A stretch of DNA of 64,000 nt, from positions 124,001 through 188,000 of the forward strand of contig VWPU01009616.1 in assembly GCA_013398955.1 (NCBI GenBank). Direction: 5' to 3'. The translations under genes were made by a program, and so were the position numbers. Source of the DNA: Callaeas wilsoni (taxonomy: Eukaryota; Chordata; Aves; Passeriformes; Callaeidae). The notes beneath the pieces were generated by a model. The model did no database searches. It saw only the letters and a program-made list of their open reading frames with translations, and had not been told where the DNA came from. Position 1 is the first letter of the stretch. Every line of letters begins with the position of its first letter. This document shows, piece by piece, positions 44,784-56,274 of this stretch.

Positions 44784-46526
44784 CTTGCCCAGATTTGTTC
44801 TGATCCACCTCCCCTCAAATGAAAGAAGTTATTTGTAGGAGGAAAATTTGTTATTTAAGGTGATTCTGCTGTTTTCTGCTGTCTATAATTTCATGGACCT
44901 CCCTCCAGTGCTGGTTTGTTTATAAGGGTAGGCAGCACTGCTTCATGGATACTTACTCTGTTTAACATCACCTTAATCAACTTTAAATGATCTTTCCTCC
45001 CTCTAAGGTGTGGATTTCAATATTTCAGTGAGCAGCAATCATGCAATACAAAGCTCTACAACCCGTTTCTGCCAACAATTCATGGAAATTAAGCAGTTAA
45101 GCACAAAAGCAATATACCTGTGAATACACACAAATTGCAGACTGGCAGATGAGGTAATTAGATACAGAGTTAATTTATACGAAAAAACTCAGCAGAGCTG
45201 GATATTTCCTCAGCTGTACATTGGTATTCTACAACACTGCGCTTGTAGATTATACAGGAGTCCTGGATTGCTTTGCTCATACAATGCTGGATTTTTTCTG
45301 AAAATTGTAGAAAATGTGTGTACAGAGCAGTGGATTACTTGGAAACCTGTCCGCAATCAGGAAATTAAAGATCCCTGTAAACCAAAAGCAAGCAGGGGAA
45401 GCATTAAGGCTGCTTGGGAAATAAGAGCCTGAAATGACTCCTGAATGTTGAGATGTTGATGCGAGTTCTCGATGTTATTTATTGAGGGAATTTCATAGGG
45501 GCTTGGCACCCCAAATTAGAGTCAGAAAAAGGGAAGATCATTGTTTAAATGCTGAGGGGAAGGAATAATTCAAAGGGCTCAGTTCAGGCAGGAGAGAATG
45601 CTGACATCTTTCAACAGGCTGCAGAGACAGGAGGCAATTCCAGGCGTCGAAGTCCCAGATCTACCTTCTCCATTAACTCCAGCAGGAACAGGGACAGCCC
45701 AGCTGGCTGAGTTGCCTGCCCACGTTTGCCTCATTTTTACCCTTTTTTTAAAAGGGGTTTATTGGACAATATTGACCAGTAATAAACCTCACAATCATCA
45801 CAACTCCCCATTCATCTGCACCACTGAGAACCTGAGAATTATTCCTACACACCCCCTGCTTCCCACTGGCTATAAAATAAACCACTCCAGCCATCTCCCA
45901 AGTGTTGCATCACCTTTTAAAGGCCTTGTCTTAGGTCTAACGCTATTAAATTTTCTTTATGGGAGCTGGACATAAACACGAAACCATTGTTGAAAACATT
46001 TGTGAATGACACAAAGTTTGACATCATAATAAGTATTAAGGAGCATGAGGTGGCCATAAAACCAGCTCGGATTCCTTAGTACATTAGGCTCAATCAGCAA
46101 ACCCATATTTTAATACATGAGTGTGTGTTCATCTCGGAGAGCAGGAAAGCAGGAATGGAGAGAACAAAGGATTACATAATGGAAAATAGCATCTGAAAGT
46201 AATTTAGGGGTCACAGTAGCCAAAAAGCTTAGCACTAGGATGCCATTAGGATGCTGTGATGAAAAGCACTAATGCAATTCATGGACATGTGTACAGCAGA
46301 GGAGGAGTGGGAGGAGAGAGTGACTCGATTTTCATTTACGGCAGCATCGAGACTAATGCTGGAATATTAAATCCACTCCTGCCAACCACGTTTTTGAAGG
46401 ATCTTGAAAAACTGGGGATGCTGTGAGAAAGGCCTGCAGTAGGAACGGCAGGACTGGAGAGGTTGTCTTTGGTTTCCAGGTGACTTCAAATTCTGCATGT
46501 CCAGGAAACACAAATTACTGTAGAAC
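44784..46526. other. AT-rich intronic sequence, nothing recognised
   Basis: No CR1 and no exon. A 125-codon plus-strand frame at 45598-45975 has no recognisable domain and no splice context. Confidence 0.5.
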
Positions 46527-46650
46527 CATAGAATGGTTTAGGTTGGAGGCGACCTTAAAATTCATCTTGTTCCACCCACTGCGATGAGCAGGGACACCTT
46601 CCACTATCCCAGGTCACTCCAAGCCCATCCAATCTGGCCTTGGACACTTC
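46527..46650 (-). mobile_element. CR1 3' end, type A, about 124 bp
   Basis: CATAGAATGGTTTAGGTTGG, GAGCAGGGACACCTTCCAC and CCAATCTGGCCTTGGACAC. Antisense orientation. Confidence 0.92.
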
Positions 46651-47148
46651 AGCTGTGATAAATTTTCCTCTGGCAAAAGGAAAAGTGACTGATCTGTGCA
46701 CACAGGAGAATTGATGAAAATTTCTAAGATGAAAAATATCACAAACCCTCTTGGATTTGGTGAATGAAGAGATGATCAGTCCCAGAGCTTGGTACTTCAT
46801 CAATATTTGACCATCAAAATTTGAGAGCAACAGTTAATGAGGCAAATGAAAAACTTAATGTTACGTGTACAAAGATGATTGGAATCCAATTATAGTCATC
46901 AAAAGAAACTGCCTCGGAAATGAATTCCTTAAATGTCCCGAGGAAACCAGGGAATGCTGCCGTCCACTACACTGACATATGCTGGGGACTCATGGACTGA
47001 ATTCCCTGAAGCCCTTGAATGACAGATCACAGAATATCTTTTTAAATAACTTGATTGACGCCCAGGATCGGGCTCAGACACCTGAGTTCAGGTATCCACA
47101 CGGACTGGGACCAGTTACCACACGTCCACGTCCAGTGTCAGCCAGATG

Positions 47149-47502
47149 CCATCCAGAGGCACCTGGACAAGCTCGAGCAGTGGCCCCTGGGAATCTCACG
47201 GATTTAACAAGACCAAGTGCTGGTGATGCACCTGAGCCAGGGCAACCCCCGGGATCAATCCAAGCTGGGGATGAGCAGATGGAGCAGCCTGGGGAGAAGG
47301 ACTTGGGGGTGCTGGTGGGTGAGAGCTGGACATGACTCAGCCCAGAAACCCCCGTGGGCAGCAGGGGAGGGGGGGATTCTGGATTCCCACTGCCAGAAGG
47401 CAAGGTGAGGTGGGATATTGGGAAGGAATTCTTCCCTGTGAAGGTGGGGAGGCCCTGGCACAGGCTGCCCAGAGCAGCTGTGGCTGCCCCACCCCTGGAA
47501 GT
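47149..47502 (+). mobile_element. CR1 with large internal deletion, type A
   Basis: Starts in the end of the reverse-transcriptase region (CCAGAGGCACCTGGACAAGC, AACAAGACCAAGTGCTGG, GGAGAAGGACTTGGGGGTGC, GAGAGCTGGACATGACTC). It then jumps near 47350-47390 to the 3' UTR block CACTGCCAGAAGGCAAGG and ATTGGGAAGGAATTCTTCCC. About 400 bp of consensus are missing. The element stops at CACCCCTGGAAGTG without a normal CR1 terminus. Confidence 0.9.
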
Positions 47503-47627
47503 GAACTTGAAGACATGAGATATCCCTTCCAATTTTATAGTAACTGTATTTTTAATTGGCCCGTTGCTACAACAATTCATAATAAACTCAGAAAGAGGGG
47601 GAACCTGAATATTATGCTAAGAAAACA
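47503..47627 (+). repeat. Non-CR1 tail shared with 49905-50025, copy 1
   Basis: Directly after CCCTGGAAGTG comes AACTTGAAGACATGAGATAT, CCAATTTTATAGTAACTG, TATTTTTAATTGGCCCGTTG and CATAATAAACTCAGAAAG. The same series, with about 10-15% differences, follows the CR1 copy at 49669-49904. Confidence 0.88.
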
Positions 47628-49668
47628 CTGGGGTTTGTCATGAATATGTGCCTATTTTGGATTTCATTAGGTGAGAAAGAAAATGGTTTATAAGAAAAAG
47701 AGCATCTGATTTTCTTTCTGGGACCTGCACAAATCTGTCTTTAAAAATCTAAATTAAAATGGTTTGTCAGAAATCAGGCTTCCCTTTTTCATGCTGTCAC
47801 CTTTAGCAGAGAAAACACATCCATTAGGTTCCCTTCTTACTTTTTTTTAAGATGCTTGCATTCAAAAGTGAAGAGAAGAAAATACAGAGGATTGGATTTC
47901 CTCCCCCCATCCCCAGCCCAATTACGGAAACCAACAGAGCACAGGCTTTGAAGAGTGCAACTGCAATGACAGGATGACACCCTGTGACACTGGGAGTTGG
48001 CAAAGTTGTTTCCTAAGGGGCAAAGAAGTGAGGGAGGGGATGAAAAAATAAGGCAGCAGTGGGAATTATCTAAACAGAATTAAGAGAATATTTTTTAATT
48101 GGCAAAGGAATAATAGAATCCCAGAATGGTTTGAGTTGAAAGGGACCTTAAAGCTCATCCCCCATGGGCAGGGACACCTTCCACTATTCCAGGTTGCTCC
48201 AAACTCCGTGAGTTTTCTGGTGGGAGAGGATGAACACTTTGTTTTCCTATAACATTTCTATTCCCTATTGCTTTGAGATACACACAAAAGAAAGGGCTGG
48301 TCATCACCAAAATCTCATTATTTCTGTTGTCATTACTCAGGGTTCAGAGGTCTGTCCAACTTCTCTCCTATTTTAGGAGCAGGCTAAGAGGCTTCACTCC
48401 TGTTTTATTGCAACCTTGAGGCTCAGCCTCTGTCTTTAACACCTTCCCCTAAAAAATATCACCCCCAAACTCATTAGCCTTTTGCACTGACATCTAAACG
48501 AGCACTAAGGGAAGTAACAAGAAATTGCACTTGAGATGGTTTTCGTAAGATAAAAGGATTTTTCTCCTGAGTCAAGGACAACACAAAGCTCTCCTTTGGA
48601 GGGACACAGCACAACCCCCTGTGTGTCCAAAGTCCCCTGGGAGTGCCCAAAATGCAGCGTTCCCTCTGCTGCAGCCCCCAGTGAAGGCTCAAACCCCACT
48701 GGTGCCACAGGTGAGAACTGGTTCAGTGCCACATGGGCAGGTGACACAGAAGTGATGTCCCCAGGACACAGGGCTAAGCTTCGATTCCAATTTCCAGACT
48801 TCCTGCAAACCCCAGGGAATGGATAAATTGCCTCTCCTGCTGCTAGCCACGCCATGCACTTGCAAGAGATTTTTTTCCTTGATTTAGTCTATTAGAGATA
48901 TACAGAGTTTAAAAGTCCAGAGTCAGCACCTGGCTCTTGCAATTGGGCATTTATAACACAGGCAATGGCCAGAAGCTATGAATTACTGATAAAAGTAGAG
49001 CTGGTAGGAAAATTCTTTCCTTTCCCCTGAAGAACTCAAATAAAATAAAATAGAAAAATCTCATTTTAATCTATTCTTACCCCACTGATTTTTTTAACTC
49101 TCATGAAAAAAAAAACCAAAAATCCAGATAATGACTGTTTATACAGCACATACATACACCCATATGTCAACACACATATACACAATCAACAGTCTAAAAT
49201 GGATTTTTGAGAGGCTTCAGTACCCAAAGATATAAAAATTCATCCTAATGAGACAATTTCCCTTAGTTAAAAACCCACATTTTTGGTCAAAAAGTATTTC
49301 TGTGCAAAATTTTCAGGGAAGTCTAATTTAGGGCTCTAATTTGCTGATGGTTGAAATCCTTTCTAGTCTCTTCTTTTCCTTGAAATCCAAGCTTCATCTG
49401 TAAAAGGGATAATACGGCTTTTCTTTTAAGGAATATGCCTGGAGCTGAAAGCTTTAAATTTAAATCTCTGGAGCTGTAACACTGCTCCATCCAAGAGGGG
49501 CTGATGGTGAATGTAGCAACACACACTTTGCATTTATCTGAGTAGGATTCAGTGTGGACACTAATCCAGCACTTTTGCTTGTGGCAGAGGTAGGGAAAGA
49601 ATGGGATGCGGAGAGGAAATGCTGCAATTCCAGCTTGAATCCACCCCAGCACTCTCTGATTGAGAAGA
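47628..49668. other. Intronic sequence with one CR1 stub, otherwise nothing recognised
   Basis: Apart from the CR1 stub at 48113-48211 no repeat or RNA gene is recognised. The open frame of 116 codons at 48505-48855 (minus) has no known motif. Confidence 0.5.
48113..48211 (-). mobile_element. CR1 3' tail, type A, with a small deletion
   Basis: ATAGAATCCCAGAATGG, GTTGAAAGGGACCTTAAAGC, then CATCCCCCATGGGCAGGGAC. The usual ATCCAGTTCCAACCCCCTG link is shortened by about 16 bp. Confidence 0.9.
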
Positions 49669-49904
49669 AGGGAGAAGAGAAGGCTCCAGGGAGACCTCAG
49701 TGCCCCTTCCAGAGCCTAAAGGGGCTCTCGGAGAGCTGGAGAGGGACCGGGGACAAGGGATGGAGGGACAGGACACGGGGAATGGCTTCCCACTGCCAGA
49801 GGGCAGGGATAGATTGGATATTGGGCAGGAATTTTTAGCTGTGAGGGTGGTGAGGCCCTGGCACAGGCTGCCCAGAGAAGCTGTGGCTGCTCCACCCCTG
49901 GAAG
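49669..49904 (+). mobile_element. CR1 3' end, type A, ending in the shared non-CR1 tail
   Basis: GAGAAGAGAAGGCTCCAGGG, GGGGCTCTCGGAGAGCTGG, GCTTCCCACTGCCAGAGGGC and CAGAGAAGCTGTGGCTGC up to CACCCCTGGAAGTG. It stops at exactly the same CR1 position as the copy ending at 47502, but lacks that copy's internal deletion. Confidence 0.92.
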
Positions 49905-50025
49905 TGAACTTGCAGATATGAGATATCCCAATTTTACAGTAATTGTATTTTTAATTGGCCCGCTGCTACAATAATTCATGATAAACTCAGAAATATGGGG
50001 AAGCTGAAAACGGTGCTGAGAAAAC
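49905..50025 (+). repeat. Non-CR1 tail shared with 47503-47627, copy 2
   Basis: AACTTGCAGATATGAGATAT, CCCAATTTTACAGTAATTG, TTTTTAATTGGCCCGCTGC and CATGATAAACTCAGAAATA parallel copy 1, 2.4 kb away in the same orientation. Similarity fades after GAGAAAAC in both. Confidence 0.88.
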
Positions 50026-50046
50026 TGATGTGCAAAGTGCCCCAGC

Positions 50047-50400
50047 CTTTACAACTGGATAGAAACACGGGTTCCAAGAGGCCTCTGAGTGGGGAGCAGG
50101 GACCATCGGTCACCTGGAACAGCACAGAGGGATAGGACAAGGGGGAATGGTGTTACATTGAAAGAGGAGAGATTTAGATGGGAATTGGGAAGGAAGTGTT
50201 CCCTGTGAGGGTGAGGAAGCCCTGGCACAGGTTGCCCAGAGAAGCTGTGGCTGTCCCTGGATCCCTGGAAGTGTCCAAGGCCAGGCTGGATGGAGCTTGG
50301 AGCAATCTGGGACAGGAAGGTGTCCCTGCCCATGGCAGGGGTGGAATGAGATGATCTTTATGGTCTCTTCCCACCCAAACCATTCCACGATTCTCTGATT
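50047..50400 (+). mobile_element. CR1 3' end, type A, with variant 5' section shared with 59.18 kb
   Basis: Canonical CR1 begins near 50131 (GATAGGACAAGGGGGAATGG) and runs to CCACGATTCTCTGATT. The preceding 80 bp (CTTTACAACTGGATAGAAAC, CAGGGACCATCGGTCACC, ACAGCACAGAGG) differ from the usual GAGCTGGAGAGGGACTTG block but match the copy at 59184. Confidence 0.9.
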
Positions 50401-51661
50401 GTGCCACATGATCCCAATAAAATAAAGCAGCTGCAAAGAGCTGCCCAGATGTGAAATCCAACTCCTTCAAGAGCTACAAGGCCCCAACCTGGCTGCAGCA
50501 TAAATGGAGAGGAATCTCTGTCTGTGTTCCAGAAAATGCCTGAATTGTGTTTGCATAAGATTCTGAAACACAGAATTTATATACAAAAGGTGAATGAAGT
50601 TACATCTCTGCCACCAAGTTGCAAAAGTAATCTGTTAGGAACACAAAAGGAGAGTTTTTTTCTTTTTTTTTTTTTATTTTTAACCCTAGGAATGAAAACA
50701 GTTTACTTCTACTCCTGTAAGGACTGCCCAGGCACAGGAGCACTCACTCCTTCTCAGACAAGAAGTTAGTCTGCATTCTTTTTGTTCTTTTCCTGTAGAA
50801 ACTTCTGGGTTGTTGATAATGTGAGGGCAGTGTAGGCAAATAAAAGGTATTAATGCATCTCTTTGTATCTGGAAAGACATAATGCCAACCATGTTCCCTC
50901 TCTCCACAAAGAACCCCCCTGGAAAGTTCTGGTTTTTTATATTTCTACGTACATACTCTTGAGAAATGAAGTAGACACAAATGCATTTTCAGAGACTTTT
51001 GGACTCAGTGTCACGAAATCAAAGTGGAAATGATTTCAATAACATCACCCAAAGCCTTCTCATTGTGGTGGCAGGGAACCATCCCTTGTTAAATGACTTA
51101 CAGGGAGCTGAGCACCTATTTAGACACCATTGTAAATGAAGACAATGCATTTATTTCATTGCTATGGTTACTAAACCAAGTCTGAAGTATAGAAATATGG
51201 TGCACAAGGAAAAAAAAGGATGAAGGAAAATAAATGATACACTGCTTTAGAAATGCAGAGGGAAGATCAAACAAACAGGCTGCACAGTTTAAGAAACAAT
51301 TAATTATTAGAACTTTCACAACACATTTGATATGATCTCATTGTAAGCTGATTGCAGCCATTCTTACCCTAGTGTTATCTCATCTCCTCACTTGTACCCG
51401 TCTCATCTTTTGTACTGCTGCTGGTGTGGGAAAAAGCTGCTGCTTGTTCTCTGTGAGCTGGGGAAAATGAGGAATCACTACAAACCCAAAGCTCTGTGGG
51501 GAGGTTTCGGCTGGGGTGGTCTGGGACAGACCAGTTCCTCCTCTCTGGCATCTCCACGGGATCTCTGTGGCACAAATGAGCTCCTGGCTGGGCTGAAGGG
51601 CAGCACAGGCTCCTCTCAAATGTCTGGGCATAACTCAGAGTGTTTCCTGGGGAATTGCTCA
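50401..51661. other. AT-rich intronic sequence, nothing recognised
   Basis: Contains a T-rich run at 50657-50684. No exon, CR1 or RNA gene is seen. Confidence 0.5.
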
Positions 51662-51993
51662 AATCACAGAATCGTGGAATGGTTTGGGTTGGAAGGGACA
51701 TTAAAGATCATCCAATTCCACACCTACCAGGGGCAGGGACACCTTCCACTATCCCAGGTTGCTCCAAGCCCCATCCAGCCTGGCCTTGGACACTCCCAGG
51801 GATCCAGGGGCAGCCACAGCTTCTCTGGGCAGCCTGTGCCAGGGCCTCACCACCCTCACAGAGAGGGATTCCCTCCCAATATCCCATCTGTCCCTGCCCT
51901 CTGGCAGTGGGAAGCCATTCCCTGTGTCCTGTCCCTCCATCCCTTGTCCCAGGTCCCTCTCCAGCTCTCCTGCAGCCCCTGTAGGTACTGAAA
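51662..51993 (-). mobile_element. CR1 3' end, type A, about 330 bp
   Basis: AATCACAGAATCGTGGAATG, GGTTGGAAGGGACATTAAAG, CCTGGCCTTGGACACTCCC, CTCACCACCCTCACAGAG and CCTCTCCAGCTCTCCTGCAG, ending near GTAGGTACTGAAAAGGC. One of the best-preserved antisense copies. Confidence 0.95.
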
Positions 51994-53649
51994 AGGCAGA
52001 AGCTCAGAGGGCCAGAGCTTTCTCTAAGTGACACATTCCCAGCACCCAGAGTTCTCCATCCAGCCTGGACACAGCTGACAAGGGATTCCTGTCCAGCAGG
52101 TCTGGTTTGGCTCTTCCCCACCAAGGGAGCAGATCTAGGCCAGGGAGGTGATCCAAAAGCAGCGAGATCAGATGAGTAACCAATAGAAATGCTAAACGTC
52201 ACATTTTAATGCTTGGAAATGCTGCAAAGCTGCACTTTTTTGTATTATCCAATCAAGGTGTTTAAAATGTTTTCTGAACAAAAATTTTAAAAACCACTGG
52301 CTAAGACGATAAATCCCTCTCTCCTTTCTTTAATGACACATAGTCAACAATTTAATTCCCCTCACTCACCCACTGGAACATTGCTGTCTCCAGAGCTGCC
52401 AGTCAAATTCTATTTGGTTCACAGAACCCTCATCAGAGCAATTGCAAATTCAAGGCTAAAAATGCTGCAGTCGAACTCCTGGGCAAAGTGGGTGGGAGGC
52501 ACAGGGATGACACTCCGAGACAGGATGTACAGAAGCCAGGATTAATCCACCTGACACTCTGCTGCCGACTCCTCAAAGCAAATCCAAACAAATTCAGGAC
52601 AGCAGTTGTAGGAACAGCCTCTCTCTTATTTAGGCAAAGCCAAGCACTCGGGCCACTGTGCGCACTTGGCACGCTCAGAAATCTCTTTGCCACAGCCAAT
52701 TAGGAAGAGATCTGATTAATTAGGACTTCTTCATCCTTCTTTTCTGACCAACACATAGCAATGGATTATTTAGTGCATTAAATGGGGTTGTTCAGCTACA
52801 CTGCCTCAAAGAAGAGCTCTTGTGGGGCCACTGAATAGCGCCAAGAAGATCCAGATGGAATTAAAGCATTTAAATGAATGCTGTTCCCACACAGCCCAGT
52901 GCAGGAGCACAGCTGTACCCCAGCCATGGCTGTAAAGGAGGACAGGCTGGCTCTACCCTGTCACTTAATATCATGCCACAGCTCCATGACACGGCACTGG
53001 CATTGCTCCACAGCACTGGCACAGCATGTGACAGTCATTGTCCCCATTAGATTCCAGAGGAACGTGTCTGAAATCCCTCGAGTGACTGAGGAGCCTGAAT
53101 TTTGCTGAGTTTATTGGAGCTCAGCCTATTCAGTCTCTGAGGGTCCGTAGGAAAGGCCACTTCCTTCCTACTCTGAAAGGTGAGAAAAGAGGAAAGGATG
53201 GAATCAGACTAATAACGAGGACAAGAGACTGAATAAAATTCCTTCTTTTTATTCTCTGATACAAGATGCAGTTACCAAAAAGAGACCAGAAACAAGGCAA
53301 GTGCAGATCTATGAAAATAACCTCGTTGTATCCCCTACAGCCCCTGGGATCTCTGCTCCCAGAGATCAGCAGCTCCAAAGGGTCCCTTGGAAAGCACAAG
53401 TGAGCATCTCAGTGAAAAACAAATTGAAAACCACTTTGCTGAGGTATTTCTGTCTGACTGAGCGTTGCACCAAACCATGTAATTCCCTTGAAATGGAAAA
53501 TAACTGCCTGGTGACTCGCAGTGAGGAAAAGTGTGGAGAGCAAATTGCAGGAACCAGTGGTCCTGACGGATGAGGCACAATGTGCTCGGGAGCTGGGAGC
53601 TCTGCTGGGTCAGATTTTGGTGGGCTCAGGAAGTTTTATATGTCTTTGT
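51994..53649. other. Intronic sequence, nothing recognised
   Basis: No CR1, RNA gene or convincing exon over 1.6 kb. Confidence 0.5.
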
Positions 53650-53755
53650 GACATTTGGGGACATGGTTTCGTGGTGAACATGGTGGTGCTGGGTTAATAC
53701 TTGGACTTGGTGATCTCAGAGGTCTTTTCCAGCTTTAAAGACTTTGTGATTGTAT
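53650..53755 (+). mobile_element. CR1 3' end, type C, about 106 bp
   Basis: GACATTTGGGGACATGGTTT, CGTGGTGAACATGGTGGTGC, TGGGTTAATACTTGGACTTG and CAGAGGTCTTTTCCAGC. Sense orientation, of a variant with the GGTGGTGCTGGGTTAAT phrase. Confidence 0.9.
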
Positions 53756-53908
53756 CTGCTCAAAGAAAGGCAAGGTCAAGAGCTGTGATGAACACTCAGA
53801 TCTCTTTCAAAAAAATCTGTGAACCTCATCGTCATCTTTGCTAAGCCTTGTTGCTAACTTGCTGCAGTTGGTCTGAAAAGAAGCCATAAAGTTAGGATGA
53901 AAAGCTCG

Positions 53909-54172
53909 TGGAATCACAGAATCTCAGAATATCCTGAAGGGACTCACAAGGATCATCCGGTCCAACTCCTGGCCCTGCTCAGGACACCCCAACAATCCCA
54001 CCCTGTCCCTGAGAGCAGTGTCCAAACTCTCCTGGAGCTCTGGCAGCCTTGGGGCTGTGACCATTCCCTGGGGGGCCTGTCCAGTGCCCCAGCACTCTCT
54101 GGGGCAAGAACCTTTTCCTAAAATCCAGCCTAACCTTTCCCTGACTCAGCTTCATGCCATTCCTTTGGTCCC
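53909..54172 (-). mobile_element. CR1 3' end, type B, about 264 bp
   Basis: GTGGAATCACAGAATCTC, AGAATATCCTGAAGGGACTC, GGACACCCCAACAATCCCAC, CTCTGGCAGCCTTGGGGCTG and TCATGCCATTCCTTTGGTCC. Antisense orientation. Confidence 0.95.
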
Positions 54173-55427
54173 AAAGAGCTTAAGTAAAGGCGGGCAATAG
54201 GAAAGGAATCAGAATCCAGAATTTTATGAGCATCCAAAATCCAAAGAGTCAAACTGAAACACCACGAGACTGAAAGGGGAGAAGCAACTCTACAGAGAAA
54301 GAAATCGGCGCAACTTTGAAACATCCTTTAGTAGAAGATGACAAGAGAATCACCTTGTCCTATGAAAAAAGTTATGTGAAAAATGAGCCATTAGAGCCTG
54401 AAAGTCACCCGTTATTTTGCTTAAATGAGCATGAATGTGTGTTTCTCTTCCTGGAGGTGGCCCAAAGGAGCAGCCAACAAGTGCACGGAGAAAATTCCAA
54501 AGACTGGCACAAAGTACTGAAAAAAGAGGTTTCTTTGGAAGGTAAACTCGCTCCCCCAAAGGGGATGAGTAAGCAGTCATTTCCCTCGCAGGCAAATGAA
54601 AGCTTTCAAAGATGTCATTCACAAAACTGCCCTTAATGGGAGAGCAGAGTGACTGAATCCAGGCAGGAAATTAAGAAACGGAGCAGGGACAGTCATTTTG
54701 ATGAGGAGACTCAAAGAGAACAGAAAAAGGAAACAAGGGGCCATGCTGCAGTGCTGTTATCTCCTTTGACTGGGTCCCATTAATACGAGTCATTTAAGAG
54801 AGTGATGAAAAGAACAGGAATCTTTAAATAAAACACAACTTTTTCAAAGGCATAACTCTGAGTTTCCGAATTCCTCTTTCCAAATACACCCAAATACATC
54901 CCAGCAGGACAGACAAGCTTATGCTGTATGGATTATCCAGTGATAGGGGTATTGTCATGGAAACATGAGCTTTGTTCAGAAGTGATCGCTAACTCCTGCT
55001 CTCCCTTTATATCTTAATAATAGATTTCTTTTTAAACTTTTTTTTTTATTAAATCGGTGACATATTATGGACCCAAATCTTCTCCTACCTCCTGTATGGA
55101 TTTCATCCTGGATTTCAGCAGGTTTGTTTCTCATTTACAGCCTGATTGCAGCAGTGGCCCATGGGCACAGCCACAATCCACAGGAAAAACTGGTCTGGTT
55201 CAGGAAGGAAACACAGCATTCCATCCTTTGCATGGATGGACACAACTTTTTTAGTCTAAGAGCCAGTGAACACATGACAGACGTGAAGAATACAATTTTC
55301 AGCTCAGATCATCTAATAAAATTAATGAAATGGGATTTTCCTCCAGAAACTTTGAACTTGGGCATTTACAGGAAGGTTTCTAAGCCCCTTTTAAAAAGAA
55401 TAACATCTTACTTTAGGATATAGCTTG
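54173..55427. other. Intronic sequence, nothing recognised
   Basis: Two overlapping plus-strand frames near 55057-55423 (65 and 118 codons) carry no known motif. The rest is featureless AT-rich DNA. Confidence 0.5.
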
Positions 55428-55658
55428 CAGAATAATGGAATATCCTGAGTTTGAAGGCACCCACAAGGATCATTGAGTTCAACTTCCTGCCCAGACACCC
55501 CAACAATCCCAAACTGTACCTGACAGCATTGCCCAAACGCTCCTGGAGCTCTGGCAGCCTTGGGGTTGTGACCATTCCCTGGAGAGCCCAGCCACCCTCC
55601 GGGGGAAGAACCTGTTCCTGATACCCAACCTAAACCTCCCCTGACACAGCTCCATGCC
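55428..55658 (-). mobile_element. CR1 3' end, type B, about 230 bp
   Basis: CAGAATAATGGAATATCCTG, CACAAGGATCATTGAGTTC, GACACCCCAACAATCCC, GAGCTCTGGCAGCCTTGGGG and CTAAACCTCCCCTGACACAG. A short deletion lies after ATTCCCTGGAGAGCCC. Confidence 0.94.
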
Positions 55659-55714
55659 TAAACACACACATCCAAAGACATTATTTGAAACGGAAAATGG
55701 CCACGGACTTTATG

Positions 55715-55822
55715 GCTCTCAAAGACATGCAGATGTGGCCTTTGGGGACATGGCTCAGTGCTCGGAGAATGCTTGGACTTGATGACCCTGGAGGGCTTTT
55801 CCAACCTGAAATATTCTGTGGT
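55715..55822 (+). mobile_element. CR1 3' end, type C, about 108 bp
   Basis: CATGCAGATGTGGCCTTTGG, GGACATGGCTCAGTG, TTGGACTTGATGACCCTGG and AGGGCTTTTCCAACCTG. Sense orientation. It faces an antisense type B copy 56 bp to the left. Confidence 0.9.
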
Positions 55823-56084
55823 GAGCTCACAAAGTTATACGGGTTTGTGAGCGGAGTCTAGTGACTTTGGATTGTCCCTTAATCTGTGCAGGCTTAAAAC
55901 TGGCTCTTCCCCACCTCCTGGGCCCAGCCAGCCATCGCTGCAACACCTGACAGGCATGAGGCTGGGAGAGATGAAGGCAGAGCCCACAAAAAACATAAAC
56001 AGGAAAGGCAGGAAGAGGAAAGTCTGGAGATATCTGGGTGAGAAATGTATAAAATCTGCCAGGTTGGTAAGTGAAGCAGATTTC

Positions 56085-56274
56085 GTAGAATCAGGGAATG
56101 GTTTGGGTTGGAAGGGACCTTAAAGATCATCCTGTTCCACCTCCTGTCTATCCCACTATTCCAGGTTGCTCCAAGCCCTGCCCAATCTGGCCTGGGACAC
56201 TTCCAGAGATCAGGGGGAAGCCACAGCTTCTCTGGGCAACCTGTGCCAGGGCCTCACCACCTTCACAGGGAAGA
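56085..56274 (-). mobile_element. CR1 3' end, type A, about 190 bp
   Basis: GTAGAATCAGGGAATGG, GGTTGGAAGGGACCTTAAAG, then a deletion after CACCTCCTGTC. Next come GGTTGCTCCAAGCCCTGCC and CTCTGGGCAACCTGTGCC to CTTCACAGGGAAG. Confidence 0.94.

Noticed and set aside
51708..52202. Minus-strand frame of 164 codons
   Set aside because: Its conserved part is the sense CR1 3' UTR read through. No start context, domain or conservation signal is visible.
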